Of a stretch of DNA of 18,036 nt, positions 8,379 through 15,325 are shown piece by piece; within the stretch, counting starts at the first letter, position 1, and every line of letters begins with the position of its first letter. The notes under the pieces were generated by a model. The model was not told the origin of the DNA and did no database searches. It saw only the letters and a program-made list of their open reading frames with translations. The stretch comes from Promethearchaeota archaeon. GTDB lineage: Archaea > Asgardarchaeota > Lokiarchaeia > Sigynarchaeales > SOKP01. The position numbers were made by a program, and so were the translations under genes. The stretch is taken from assembly GCA_016839905.1 (NCBI GenBank), contig JAEOTJ010000428.1, forward strand, positions 1-18,036, given 5' to 3'.

Positions 8379-8392
8379 GGGGGGGTTTTTTT
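8379..8392 (+). terminator. G7-T7 tract between convergent genes
   Basis: Seven G followed at once by seven T, starting three bases after the stop of the receiver gene. The T run is a plausible archaeal terminator for that gene. It also overlaps the stop codon of the convergent exonuclease gene. Confidence 0.3.
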
Positions 8393-9362
8393 AACTTTTT
8401 AAGAGTTTATTAAAAATAAGTGGCATTGAGTACACATCGTAATAATTATGCTCAATACATTCCTTAATTAATCCTACATACCTTTCAGGATTTTTCCTAT
8501 ATTTTCTATAACACATTCCCACTAAATTACTTGATAATTCATTTTTTCTTTTCCAATTTAATAATTTTTCTTCCATATTCGTTAGAGTATAACGATTATA
8601 CTTTCCCTTAAATTTCCGACGACAATTGTGGTATAGATCAATATGATGTAATTTAGTATTGATTTTTTCATATGGAGTATCATTCTCACTAATCATTGGA
8701 TTCTCATCAAAAAAATACAAGAACCTATTTGCTATATAGGGGATGTCAAAACTTTTTCCATTATAAGTTATGAAGCATTTAAAGTTCGGAAGTATTTTCT
8801 TTCTTAAATGTTCACAGATTGCGATTTCTTCTCCAATATCTCTTGCAAAATATAATTGTATTTCAAATTGACTATTTTTATAAAATCCAACACCTACAAT
8901 TATCATAGGGCTATCGTATAGCCCTAAAGTTTCAATATCGAGAAAAAGTAATTCTTCTAAACTGAAGCAAAAGGATACATCTATATCGTAAATATACCTA
9001 TTTTTATTAAGTGTTTTATAATCCTTATTTTTAATTAATTTTAATAATTCATTAGCAGAATCTCTATATCTTATATTTGTTTTTAAATCAAAAAGAGTAT
9101 TTACTCCCCTTTTATTTAGATTAGATTCAATATTTTCCCCTATATAATATACTATCTTAAGATTACGTAGAAGGTTTTTTTTTGTAGATAACAAGTCTAA
9201 CTCGGGGGAGAAGTCATTTTCTTTCCAAATAATTTCCACGAATTCGCCCATTTCATTCTGAACAATCTTGTGTTTGGGAAAAAAATCTTCTAATTTTTTA
9301 CCACTATATTGATCTACTAAATGAGTAATATCAAAGCTTTCAGAGTTATGAAAATAATCCAT
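8391..9362 (-). CDS. YprB-type RNase H-like 3'-5' exonuclease (DEDDh)
   Basis: A 323-residue protein with a C-terminal RNase H-fold exonuclease domain (about residues 135-323). The acidic residues of the DEDDh nucleases are all visible: D142 and E144 in FLDIETLGL, D206 in TYNGKSFDIPYI, and H305 with D309 in EHNYYDVYSMPLI. The metal-dependent active site therefore appears intact, and single-stranded DNA or RNA ends are the likely substrate. Residues about 73-108 (YIGENIESNLNKRGVNTLFD) look like a helix-hairpin-helix, which the YprB group carries for nucleic-acid binding. The first 60 residues are less recognisable. The ATG at 9362 is preceded by AT-rich DNA without a ribosome binding site. It lies 73 bases downstream of the membrane PH-like gene on the same strand. 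Confidence 0.85.
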   Translation of the reverse strand: MDYFHNSESFDITHLVDQYSGKKLEDFFPKHKIVQNEMGEFVEIIWKENDFSPELDLLSTKKNLLRNLKIVYYIGENIESNLNKRGVNTLFDLKTNIRYRDSANELLKLIKNKDYKTLNKNRYIYDIDVSFCFSLEELLFLDIETLGLYDSPMIIVGVGFYKNSQFEIQLYFARDIGEEIAICEHLRKKILPNFKCFITYNGKSFDIPYIANRFLYFFDENPMISENDTPYEKINTKLHHIDLYHNCRRKFKGKYNRYTLTNMEEKLLNWKRKNELSSNLVGMCYRKYRKNPERYVGLIKECIEHNYYDVYSMPLIFNKLLKS

Positions 9363-9435
9363 TGTCTATATTAATTAAGAAGTTGTATTTAATTAAATAT
9401 GCTCTAAAGATTTATAATAAAACTAAAAAACAATA

Positions 9436-10146
9436 TTAAATGTATTCAAATTTTAATTCAATAAAACTCTCTTCAGGAATTTTAATATTACTTGAGAAAT
9501 AGAACTGATTCTTAAAGAGATCGCTGACTTTTTGATAATTTTTAAGTAAACCATCTAATATGGTTTTTACTTTAAAGAGCTCTTCTTTTTTTAAAGTTAA
9601 GCTCGCGGGAGTAGCTTTGCGGAAGGGTGCTTTAAAATAAGAAAAATCAAAATCTAAAAAAAAGGCCAATTCATTAAATTTTTTTGATTTTTTACCAATT
9701 TCAAAGAATATCGCTTGAATTTGTTTTAAATTAAAATAAATCGCATGTTCCTCTACTTGGATCTGATTCTTGTCATAAAAATCCTTCTCAAAAAAAAAAA
9801 AGTTCCTATAAGATCGTTGAAATAATCTTTTATTCGTTAGGATTATGATTTGATTATAATTTTTTAGTTCAGATTTCGACATTTTTAATTTTTTTTGGAT
9901 TTCTATTATAAATTTTCGAAATTGGAAAGATATAATTAACAATAATGGCCCTCCTAAAATAAATAGAATACCCCTGAGATCTGACATTATTACATGGAAA
10001 AAGAAAATTGATAAGAAAACCAAAAGTATTCCACAAAATAAAAAAAATATTTGAAAAAAAAAGAACCCTGCGATAACATTGCATTGTTCAGATTTTTTCC
10101 ATAAAATTTCTTCATCTTTATCTAATAGTGCTTCAATTTCCGACAA
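9436..10146 (-). CDS. membrane protein with a bacterial-type PH-like domain
   Basis: A 236-residue protein with a short N-terminal segment, two membrane helices (about residues 23-50 and 58-76, rich in F) and a cytosolic C-terminal part. That part has the marks of a bPH-like domain: a strand ending in IIILTNKRLFQRS (residues 100-112), then IYFNLKQIQAIFF (136-148) and FFLDFDF, and a final helix at about 187-202. Its start LLDKDEEILWKKSE and the LTNKR and IYFNLKQI blocks parallel the small protein at 17370-17813. The start is TTG; an in-frame TGA is three codons upstream, and TGATC (10151-10155) 4 bases before it is a good ribosome binding site. The coding strand contains a run of 12 T (plus strand A12, 9790-9801) that encodes consecutive F. 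Function unknown; membrane-linked binding is a guess. Confidence 0.75.
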   Translation of the reverse strand: MSEIEALLDKDEEILWKKSEQCNVIAGFFFFQIFFLFCGILLVFLSIFFFHVIMSDLRGILFILGGPLLLIISFQFRKFIIEIQKKLKMSKSELKNYNQIIILTNKRLFQRSYRNFFFFEKDFYDKNQIQVEEHAIYFNLKQIQAIFFEIGKKSKKFNELAFFLDFDFSYFKAPFRKATPASLTLKKEELFKVKTILDGLLKNYQKVSDLFKNQFYFSSNIKIPEESFIELKFEYI

Positions 10147-10150
10147 GCGA

Positions 10151-10155
10151 GATCA
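10151..10155 (-). promoter_or_regulatory. TGATC ribosome binding site deciding a TTG start
   Basis: Minus-strand TGATC is 4 bases before the TTG at 10146 and complements the GATCA of the archaeal 16S 3' tail. It supports the TTG start of the PH-like membrane protein. Confidence 0.45.
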
Positions 10156-10196
10156 TAAAATCCTTCAATTAGTAGAAAATAAAATATAAAAATAAG

Positions 10197-11348
10197 TTAA
10201 AATGGAACAGTATTTCTTCTTCTCATTTGTTGTTGCTTTCCAAAAGTTCTTTTTTTAATTTCTTTATCGATCAATCCTTCAATATGGCACAAGTATTCGT
10301 ATTCGTCCTTCACGCAAAGGGTTATTGCAATACCTTTTTTATTCATTCGAGAAGTTCGACCAATACGATGTACATAATTCTCTGGAAATTTAGGAATATC
10401 ATAGTTAATTACATGCGTGATATCATCAATGTCAAGCCCTCTAGCGGCAACATCAGTCGCAATTAGCATAGTAATTTTTCGATCCTTGAATTGTTTTAAT
10501 ATTTTTTCTCGCTGAAATTGCGATAAATTACCCGAAATTAAGCCAACTTTATAATTAAAGTATTTTAATGATCTTAATTTGTTATTCAACCAATCTCCGG
10601 TTTTTTTTGTGTTGATAAATACCAAAACAAACTTCGCTTTTTCCCGTCGCAATACTTTTAGGAAAGTTTTAAATTTTTCCTCGTAAAAGTCAATTAAATA
10701 GTAGAATTGCATAGTATTTCCTACAGTTAGATTATCACGACTTAGATTAAGAAATTTAAATTCATTTCTGGTAAATTTCTTTACTAAATCTCTTATATCT
10801 TGATCTAAAGTTGCAGAAAATAGCATAAATTGATACTTAGTATTAATTTTGGATAAAATATATTTAACATCTGGAGCGAACCCCATGTCAAATAATCGAT
10901 CTCCCTCATCGCAGATCGCAAACCGGACGTTCTCCAGGTTTAGTTTCCTTCTCTTGTAAAGATCAATGATCCTGCCTGGAGTACCCACTACAATATTAAC
11001 ACCCTTCTCCAATTCTTTTATTTGGTTATTAATCGAAACGCCTCCATATATCGTAGTAGATTTAACCCTTTTATCTCCTAAGTCTTCAATAACTTGATTA
11101 ACTTGTTTTGCCAATTCACGAGTAGGTAATAAAATAAGTGCCTCGTTTTTTAAGAACTTCAATTTTTCAATTATGGGCAGGACAAAAGCCAATGTTTTTC
11201 CGGTTCCAGTTTTAGCCTGAGCCATTATATTTTGGCCCTCTAAAATTAAAGGAATAGCCTTTTGTTGTACCGGAGTAGGAGAAGTTATGTTCAAATTTTT
11301 GAGTGCGTCAACGCTTTTGACGCTTACTCCCAATGTTTTAAAACTCAA
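10197..11348 (-). CDS. DEAD-box-family ATP-dependent RNA helicase with DEGD motif II
   Basis: A 383-residue two-domain helicase core of superfamily 2 that should unwind or remodel RNA with ATP. Motifs in order: Q motif (F3 and TSPTPVQQKAIP, to about residue 33), motif I AKTGTGKT (45-52), PTRELA (85-90), GG (102-103), TPGR (123-126), motif II DEGD (147-150), SAT (178-180), SGNLSQFQR (282-290), ATDVAARGLD (307-316) and HRIGRTSR (337-344). Motif II has G in place of the usual A, and motif VI has S in place of G; the two acidic residues that hold Mg-ATP are kept. The C-terminal tail is short and basic (RRRN). The start is TTG, with GTGA (11355-11358) 6 bases upstream and a likely TATA box near 11391-11403. 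Its end lies 51 bases from the PH-like gene start. Confidence 0.93.
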   Translation of the reverse strand: MSFKTLGVSVKSVDALKNLNITSPTPVQQKAIPLILEGQNIMAQAKTGTGKTLAFVLPIIEKLKFLKNEALILLPTRELAKQVNQVIEDLGDKRVKSTTIYGGVSINNQIKELEKGVNIVVGTPGRIIDLYKRRKLNLENVRFAICDEGDRLFDMGFAPDVKYILSKINTKYQFMLFSATLDQDIRDLVKKFTRNEFKFLNLSRDNLTVGNTMQFYYLIDFYEEKFKTFLKVLRREKAKFVLVFINTKKTGDWLNNKLRSLKYFNYKVGLISGNLSQFQREKILKQFKDRKITMLIATDVAARGLDIDDITHVINYDIPKFPENYVHRIGRTSRMNKKGIAITLCVKDEYEYLCHIEGLIDKEIKKRTFGKQQQMRRRNTVPF

Positions 11349-11354
11349 TAATAT

Positions 11355-11403
11355 TCACAATAAATTTATTTATTTTTCTATTTATCTCTAATTTAATATA
11401 TAA
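11355..11403 (-). promoter_or_regulatory. helicase gene promoter and GTGA ribosome binding site
   Basis: On the minus strand TATATATTAAAT (about 11391-11402) resembles an archaeal TATA box and would start transcription near 11370. GTGA (11355-11358) then lies 6 bases before the TTG start at 11348. The two signals have compatible spacing. Confidence 0.4.
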
Positions 11404-11501
11404 TTCATTTCTAATAAGCTTTGATTTTTATGATAATTAAAATGGTAAAAATTTAGTCATAAATATCTATTTTCGTGAAAATATAAGAAGTAAATATATT
11501 T

Positions 11502-11510
11502 AAAAAAAAA
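11502..11510 (-). terminator. T9 terminator after the acyl-CoA synthetase
   Basis: A run of nine A on the plus strand gives T9 on the transcribed sense of the minus-strand gene, 7 bases beyond its stop codon. It is a plausible archaeal T-tract terminator and would separate this gene from the helicase downstream. Confidence 0.4.
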
Positions 11511-11517
11511 GAATTCC

Positions 11518-13524
11518 TTAAGTTAAAATACTCATATCGTACCAATCTGTTAATCTATCTTCCATAATAATGAAATCTCCATTGATTTCATACATTTTAT
11601 CAATGATGTGGTTAAAGTCCGTGAAAATCTTATTTCGCTTAAATTTCATTGATGGAGTATAGTATCCTTCTGCTTCGGAGAAATGCTTACAGCTTATTGC
11701 GAATCGTTTAGGCCGAGAAAACTCAGTCACTTCCGTAGTGTGTTTATATACATCTTCTTTTATTGCATTCAAGATTTCTTTATTTTGTATTAGATCTCTC
11801 CAAGACCCATTATATTCGATACCTTTTTCATCTGCTAATTTTCTTAATTGAAACTGATAAGGAACGACAATCGCAGTCAAAAATTTTCTTGAATCATCGC
11901 CAACTAAAATAATTTGAGCCACAATATTAGAAGCTGGAGTTATCATATTTTCTACGAGAATTGGAGATATCATCTTACCGGTCATTAATTTTATGATGAG
12001 TTTTGCCCGGCCAACTATTTTTACATATCCATCCTCATCAATCTCAGCAAGATCTCCCGTATGAAGCCATCCATCCTTATCTACGGTGGCGGCAGTTAAT
12101 TTTGGTTTCTTCCAATATCCTAGCATTACATTGGGTCCTTTTATTAATAATTCTCCTTCCTCTGACAGTTTATGCTGTACATTCTCATAAGGGTTACCAG
12201 GAAATTCGATTGGTGGCCCACACATCCCTATTTTTTGATAAGGGGCTATTTTCCTATTGAAATCAGGTCTAAAATCAGAATTATGTTCAGTTCTCATTAC
12301 ATGAGTTGTTGGCGTGGCTTCTGTAAGTCCATATCCTTCAGCAATATCAAAACCCGCAGAAAGAAAGAATAATATTAATTCTGGTGAAATCGATGCGGAA
12401 CCAGAAATAAAACCCATTAATTTACCCCCAAGTTCTTTTTTAATCCTTCCTAAGAGTCTTCTTGAGCTTTTAAATTTTTTTTCCATTTCTTTTGGAACTT
12501 CTTTCCCTTCTATTAAAAGCTCATAATATTTTCTTCCAGTTTTCATTGCATCAAAAAAGAGTTCTTGTATTGGTGGAGGATATTCAGTTTTAACTGTTGA
12601 TAATATAGTCTTAAAAAGTTTTTGATAAACATAAGGTACACCAAGCATTAATGTGGGCTTAAAAGTTTTAAAAGCTTTTTTTATTAATTTTTGCGACTTT
12701 CCTCCAACGAAATTAATTGTAGCTCCAGCGTATAAAAAGGAATATTCTTCAGAAGAACGCCCAAAAGAATGAGAAAATGGCATGTATGTGATTGATTGAA
12801 TATTTGAAAGATTATAATCCTTGAACATTGTTGATGTAATGGCATAAGAGGCTATTGCATTTGATATGAAGTTTTTATGGCTTAACATTACTCCCTTGGG
12901 GATACCAGTTGTGCCAGAGGTATAAATTAAACTTGCTAAATCATCCTCCTTAATGTTAGCTACAGTATCATCAAAAAGGGTCGAATTTCTTTGAGGAGAG
13001 TTCCTTCCTTTAGAAATTAGAACATCAATAGAAATAATTTTTTCTTTTTTGAGGGAATTATTAAAATTTTCAATGACAAATACATATTTTAAATTCGGTA
13101 ATTCATTTTCAATTGATAAGATTTTTTCCAAGTTTTTCTGATTGTCTACAAAAATCGCCTTGCTTTCAGAATCCTTTAATATATATTCGATTTCTTTTGG
13201 TTTTAAAGAAGGATAAACCGCAACAATGACAATGCCCGATGCTTGGCAAGCTAAATCCGTATAAACCCACTCTTTATTAGTTTCAGAACAAATAGCGATA
13301 TGATCTCCTTTTAAATAGCCTAATGAATGCAATCCATAAAAAATATCCCTCATAATTTCACCGAATTCATTATATGTAATGGATTTAATAGTCTCACCAT
13401 CTTCAGCGAACCATTTAAAAACCTTTTTTTCTTTATATAATTTAATGCTATCTAAGGTCATTTCTGCTAAATTCTCATACCTTTGAAGCCGAATGTATTT
13501 ATTCCAATCTTTAGGATCTCTCAA
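11518..13524 (-). CDS. AMP-forming long-chain acyl-CoA synthetase
   Basis: A 668-residue member of the acyl-adenylate-forming (ANL) family, of the size and layout of long-chain fatty acyl-CoA ligases. It should activate a carboxylic acid with ATP to the acyl-AMP and then form the CoA thioester. The phosphate-binding loop YTSGTTGIPKGVM is at 201-213. GYGLTEATP is near 397-405, HTGDLAEIDEDGY near 488-500, and the hinge region IVGRAKLIIKLMTGK follows. The usual hinge D-R is G-R here. In bacteria and eukaryotes such enzymes feed beta-oxidation; in an archaeon with isoprenoid lipids the acid could be scavenged or degraded, which is inference. The start is TTG: TAA is the codon just upstream, and GTGAT (13529-13533) is 4 bases before it. 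TTTAAATA (13548-13555) is centred 27 bases upstream. Plus-strand frames over it are shadows. Confidence 0.93.
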   Translation of the reverse strand: MRDPKDWNKYIRLQRYENLAEMTLDSIKLYKEKKVFKWFAEDGETIKSITYNEFGEIMRDIFYGLHSLGYLKGDHIAICSETNKEWVYTDLACQASGIVIVAVYPSLKPKEIEYILKDSESKAIFVDNQKNLEKILSIENELPNLKYVFVIENFNNSLKKEKIISIDVLISKGRNSPQRNSTLFDDTVANIKEDDLASLIYTSGTTGIPKGVMLSHKNFISNAIASYAITSTMFKDYNLSNIQSITYMPFSHSFGRSSEEYSFLYAGATINFVGGKSQKLIKKAFKTFKPTLMLGVPYVYQKLFKTILSTVKTEYPPPIQELFFDAMKTGRKYYELLIEGKEVPKEMEKKFKSSRRLLGRIKKELGGKLMGFISGSASISPELILFFLSAGFDIAEGYGLTEATPTTHVMRTEHNSDFRPDFNRKIAPYQKIGMCGPPIEFPGNPYENVQHKLSEEGELLIKGPNVMLGYWKKPKLTAATVDKDGWLHTGDLAEIDEDGYVKIVGRAKLIIKLMTGKMISPILVENMITPASNIVAQIILVGDDSRKFLTAIVVPYQFQLRKLADEKGIEYNGSWRDLIQNKEILNAIKEDVYKHTTEVTEFSRPKRFAISCKHFSEAEGYYTPSMKFKRNKIFTDFNHIIDKMYEINGDFIIMEDRLTDWYDMSILT

Positions 13525-13528
13525 TTAT

Positions 13529-13555
13529 ATCACATTAAAAAAAAATTTATTTAAA
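13529..13555 (-). promoter_or_regulatory. acyl-CoA synthetase promoter and ribosome binding site
   Basis: Minus-strand TTTAAATA (13555-13548) is a canonical archaeal TATA box, centred about 27 bases before the TTG start. GTGAT (13529-13533) lies 4 bases before that start. If transcription begins 25-27 bases from the TATA centre, the mRNA would be almost leaderless and GTGAT would not be transcribed, so one of the two signals may be accidental. Confidence 0.4.
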
Positions 13556-13564
13556 AAGTTTTTT

Positions 13565-13621
13565 CGGCTAATATTTTTAAGGAAGGATTAATTATAAAAT
13601 AGCCGCTTTTTTTATTTTTTT
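13565..13621 (+). terminator. inverted repeat with T tracts, terminator-like
   Basis: CGGCTA (13565-13570) is repeated inverted as TAGCCG (13600-13605), with 29 bases between the arms. C, T7, A, T7 follows at once. Read on the plus strand this looks like a terminator, but no plus-strand gene lies upstream. Read the other way it sits just upstream of the acyl-CoA synthetase TATA box and could be an operator. Confidence 0.3.
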
Positions 13622-13746
13622 CATAAAAAGCACCCCGCTCTCTAATTTTGATATTTCTATAAGTTTTAAATTATTAATAAGGAATTATTAAAACTTCTTC
13701 TTGACAGATATAATAGTTATTAAATTCAAGAAAAAGAGGTTTTGAT

Positions 13747-13785
13747 AAGATTGATGATTTATCAAAATATGATAAATCCAATCTT
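13747..13785. repeat. strong imperfect hairpin
   Basis: The left arm AAGATTGATGATTTATCA (13747-13764) pairs fully with the right arm TGATAAATCCAATCTT (13770-13785). The pairing is 16 base pairs with a 2-base bulge and a 5-base loop (AAATA). It is the longest palindrome I found in the window. It has no T tract directly after it, so it is not a standard terminator. Confidence 0.55.
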
Positions 13786-13815
13786 TAATAGATAAAAGAA
13801 ATTGACAAAAATCCG

Positions 13816-13884
13816 ATGCTAACAGATTCGAAATATGGCGAATTGAAGATAAGAGCCGAAGAAAAAAGGGTAGAAGGATTTTAA
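13816..13884 (+). other. 22-codon coding-like fragment, small gene or relic
   Basis: ATG at 13816 opens a 22-residue frame (MLTDSKYGELKIRAEEKR, then VEGF) ending TAA at 13882-13884. The frame is open upstream for only eight more codons to a TAG. By hand count it is about 40% G+C, against roughly 20% in the flanks, and its amino acid mix is protein-like. No ribosome binding site precedes the ATG. It could be a microprotein gene, or the last piece of a decayed gene such as a mobile element. Confidence 0.25.
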
Positions 13885-14036
13885 GAGTGCTTTTAATGGA
13901 TAGATTTTATAAATGATCCTTTTTTTGAAAAATTAATCGTTTTTTTGATATTAATTATATAACAATAATAATTAAAGCTTTTTATATTCCTACATCTAAT
14001 AGAATAAATAGAATGAATTTAATGGAAATCTAATGT

Positions 14037-14041
14037 GGTGA
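14037..14041 (+). promoter_or_regulatory. GGTGA ribosome binding site
   Basis: GGTGA ends 9 bases before the ATG at 14051 and matches the archaeal 16S 3' tail. It supports that ATG as the start of the seven-helix protein. Confidence 0.45.
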
Positions 14042-14050
14042 AATATTTAA

Positions 14051-15229
14051 ATGCTTTTTGAACAATCTTTAGATGAATTCTATGGCTTTATAAATGGAAT
14101 TTCAGCCTTGCTCATTGTAATTTTTGCTTGTAGTTTTTCATTAGTAATGATGTATAAAGCAAGAAAAATTGAGGCAAAGTTTCTCATTCATGGTTCACTC
14201 ATGGGTTTATTTACAGGTCTTTTATGGTTGGGTCCTGCCGTTGATTTTATATGGGTAACAATAGGATTAGGTAATCTAGAGCCAAGAGAGTTATACGTGA
14301 TTTTAGCCTACATGTGGGTCGCTCCATCTATTATCTTTGCCATGTTTCTTAGTTCAAAACTAATTATGCCTGATAAAACTAAGTTATTAGTATCTATTTT
14401 TCTCATTTTAGGAATAATTTTTGAAATATTACTATTTTTATATTTTTTAAATCCAACATTGATTCTGGGTATGGATGCTTTTACGTATAAAAAAGTAGGT
14501 GCTTATCTAGATACTACTTTTGTCTATAGGCATCCCCTGTTCATACTGATTGCCATATTTTTGGGTTCCACATTTATATTTCTTGTAAGAGGCAGTATAA
14601 AAATGGCAAAACAGTCACCTGGCATTTTAAGAGAAAAAGCTTTAAGGATCTCGTTGTCTTTCATTTTATTTATCATAATAGCAATTTGTGATACTTTAAT
14701 CCCTCTAGGGATTATTTTAGTTTTTAGTAGAATGGGAATGGTTGTTTGCGCATATTTATTATATTCCGCTTTAAAACCAGAAAAAAAAGAAATTGAAAGT
14801 GTTGCAACCCTGCGTGATGCCTCTATAAATAGATTCATATTAACTGAAGAAACTCCCAAACCTCCATCCATATTAAGAGAAGCGCCTCCCAAACCTCCAT
14901 CCATATTAAGAGAAGCGCCTCCCAAACCTCCATCCATATTAAGAGAAGAGCCTACTATACATAAAAAATTACTAGATAGTCCCCAAAAAAGTTTAAAAAT
15001 CGGCGTGTATTGTAGTTCTTGCCAAGCTCTTCACACAATTAAAAGAGAACAATTTGAATATTTCAGTTGCGAAAGTTGTGGGAACAATTCATTTAATATT
15101 GGATATACTTGTAGAAATTGCAATAAGGTTTATACAATTTCCGTGAAGAGATTTACTGATCAACAAGAACCTGAAGAATTACCACACCCCCCATGTAATA
15201 GCGAGATAGAATTATTAAGAGGGGAATAA
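14051..15229 (+). CDS. seven-helix membrane protein with PKPPSILRE repeats and a zinc-ribbon tail
   Basis: A 392-residue protein. Seven membrane helices span about residues 10-240; helix 2 contains GLFTGLLWLGPAVDF and helix 3 AYMWVAPSIIFAMF. A linker then carries three tandem copies of an 11-residue unit PKPPSILREAP (about residues 268-300). The C-terminal 75 residues form a zinc-ribbon region with CxxC pairs (YCSSCQ, SCESCGN, TCRNCNK) and a last HPPC. The layout suggests a membrane sensor or anchor whose cytosolic tail binds protein or nucleic acid. The proline-rich repeats give an extended spacer or docking site. No kinase or enzyme domain is attached. I recall similar 7TM layouts in Asgard archaea but cannot name a family. 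ATG start with GGTGA upstream. The antisense frame at 14524-14937 is a shadow made by the repeats. Confidence 0.8.
   Translation: MLFEQSLDEFYGFINGISALLIVIFACSFSLVMMYKARKIEAKFLIHGSLMGLFTGLLWLGPAVDFIWVTIGLGNLEPRELYVILAYMWVAPSIIFAMFLSSKLIMPDKTKLLVSIFLILGIIFEILLFLYFLNPTLILGMDAFTYKKVGAYLDTTFVYRHPLFILIAIFLGSTFIFLVRGSIKMAKQSPGILREKALRISLSFILFIIIAICDTLIPLGIILVFSRMGMVVCAYLLYSALKPEKKEIESVATLRDASINRFILTEETPKPPSILREAPPKPPSILREAPPKPPSILREEPTIHKKLLDSPQKSLKIGVYCSSCQALHTIKREQFEYFSCESCGNNSFNIGYTCRNCNKVYTISVKRFTDQQEPEELPHPPCNSEIELLRGE
14853..14951 (+). repeat. three tandem 33-bp repeats inside the 7TM gene
   Basis: The unit starts CTCCCAAACCTCCATCC and recurs at 14853, 14886 and 14919 with an exact 33-base period. 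Copies 1 and 2 are identical and copy 3 differs by one base. It encodes PKPPSILRE-A/E-P three times in frame. Such identity at the DNA level implies a recent or actively varying expansion. Confidence 0.9.
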
Positions 15230-15325
15230 TGATCATTTCTCTTACTCCGAGCTAAGAACGCTATTCCTATCTGTCATAATTCTTAATAGAAAAGTTGAGG
15301 AAAAATAATACATAAAATTTTAAAT

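Larger units (their letters stand above)
13525..14050. other. 526-base gene-free region between divergent genes
   Basis: This is the longest spacer in the window. It holds the acyl-CoA synthetase promoter at the left and the 7TM gene's ribosome binding site at the right. Between them are an inverted repeat followed by T tracts (13565-13621), a strong 16-bp hairpin (13747-13785) and a 22-codon coding-like fragment (13816-13884) that is GC-richer than its surroundings. No tRNA, rRNA or recognisable structured RNA was found. The rest is plain AT-rich spacer. Confidence 0.6.

Noticed and set aside
9869..10084. Second minus-strand frame of 71 codons in another phase within the PH-like membrane gene
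   Set aside because: It reads through the same AT-rich membrane-helix DNA; the longer frame has a start with TGATC and a sensible domain layout.
12003..12526. Three plus-strand frames within the acyl-CoA synthetase
   Set aside because: They oppose a gene with clear catalytic motifs and overlap one another; no ribosome binding sites.
13752..13757. TGATGA resembling a C box of a C/D guide RNA
   Set aside because: No CUGA D box lies at a suitable distance, and the motif falls inside the hairpin arm.
13825..13834. GATTCGAAAT resembling a tRNA T-loop
   Set aside because: No acceptor, anticodon or matching T-stem arms surround it.
14524..14937. Minus-strand open frame of 137 codons with repeated MDGGLGGASLN units
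   Set aside because: It lies wholly inside the 7TM gene and its repeats are just the antisense reading of the 33-bp repeats; the plus-strand gene has better composition, membrane helices and a ribosome binding site.
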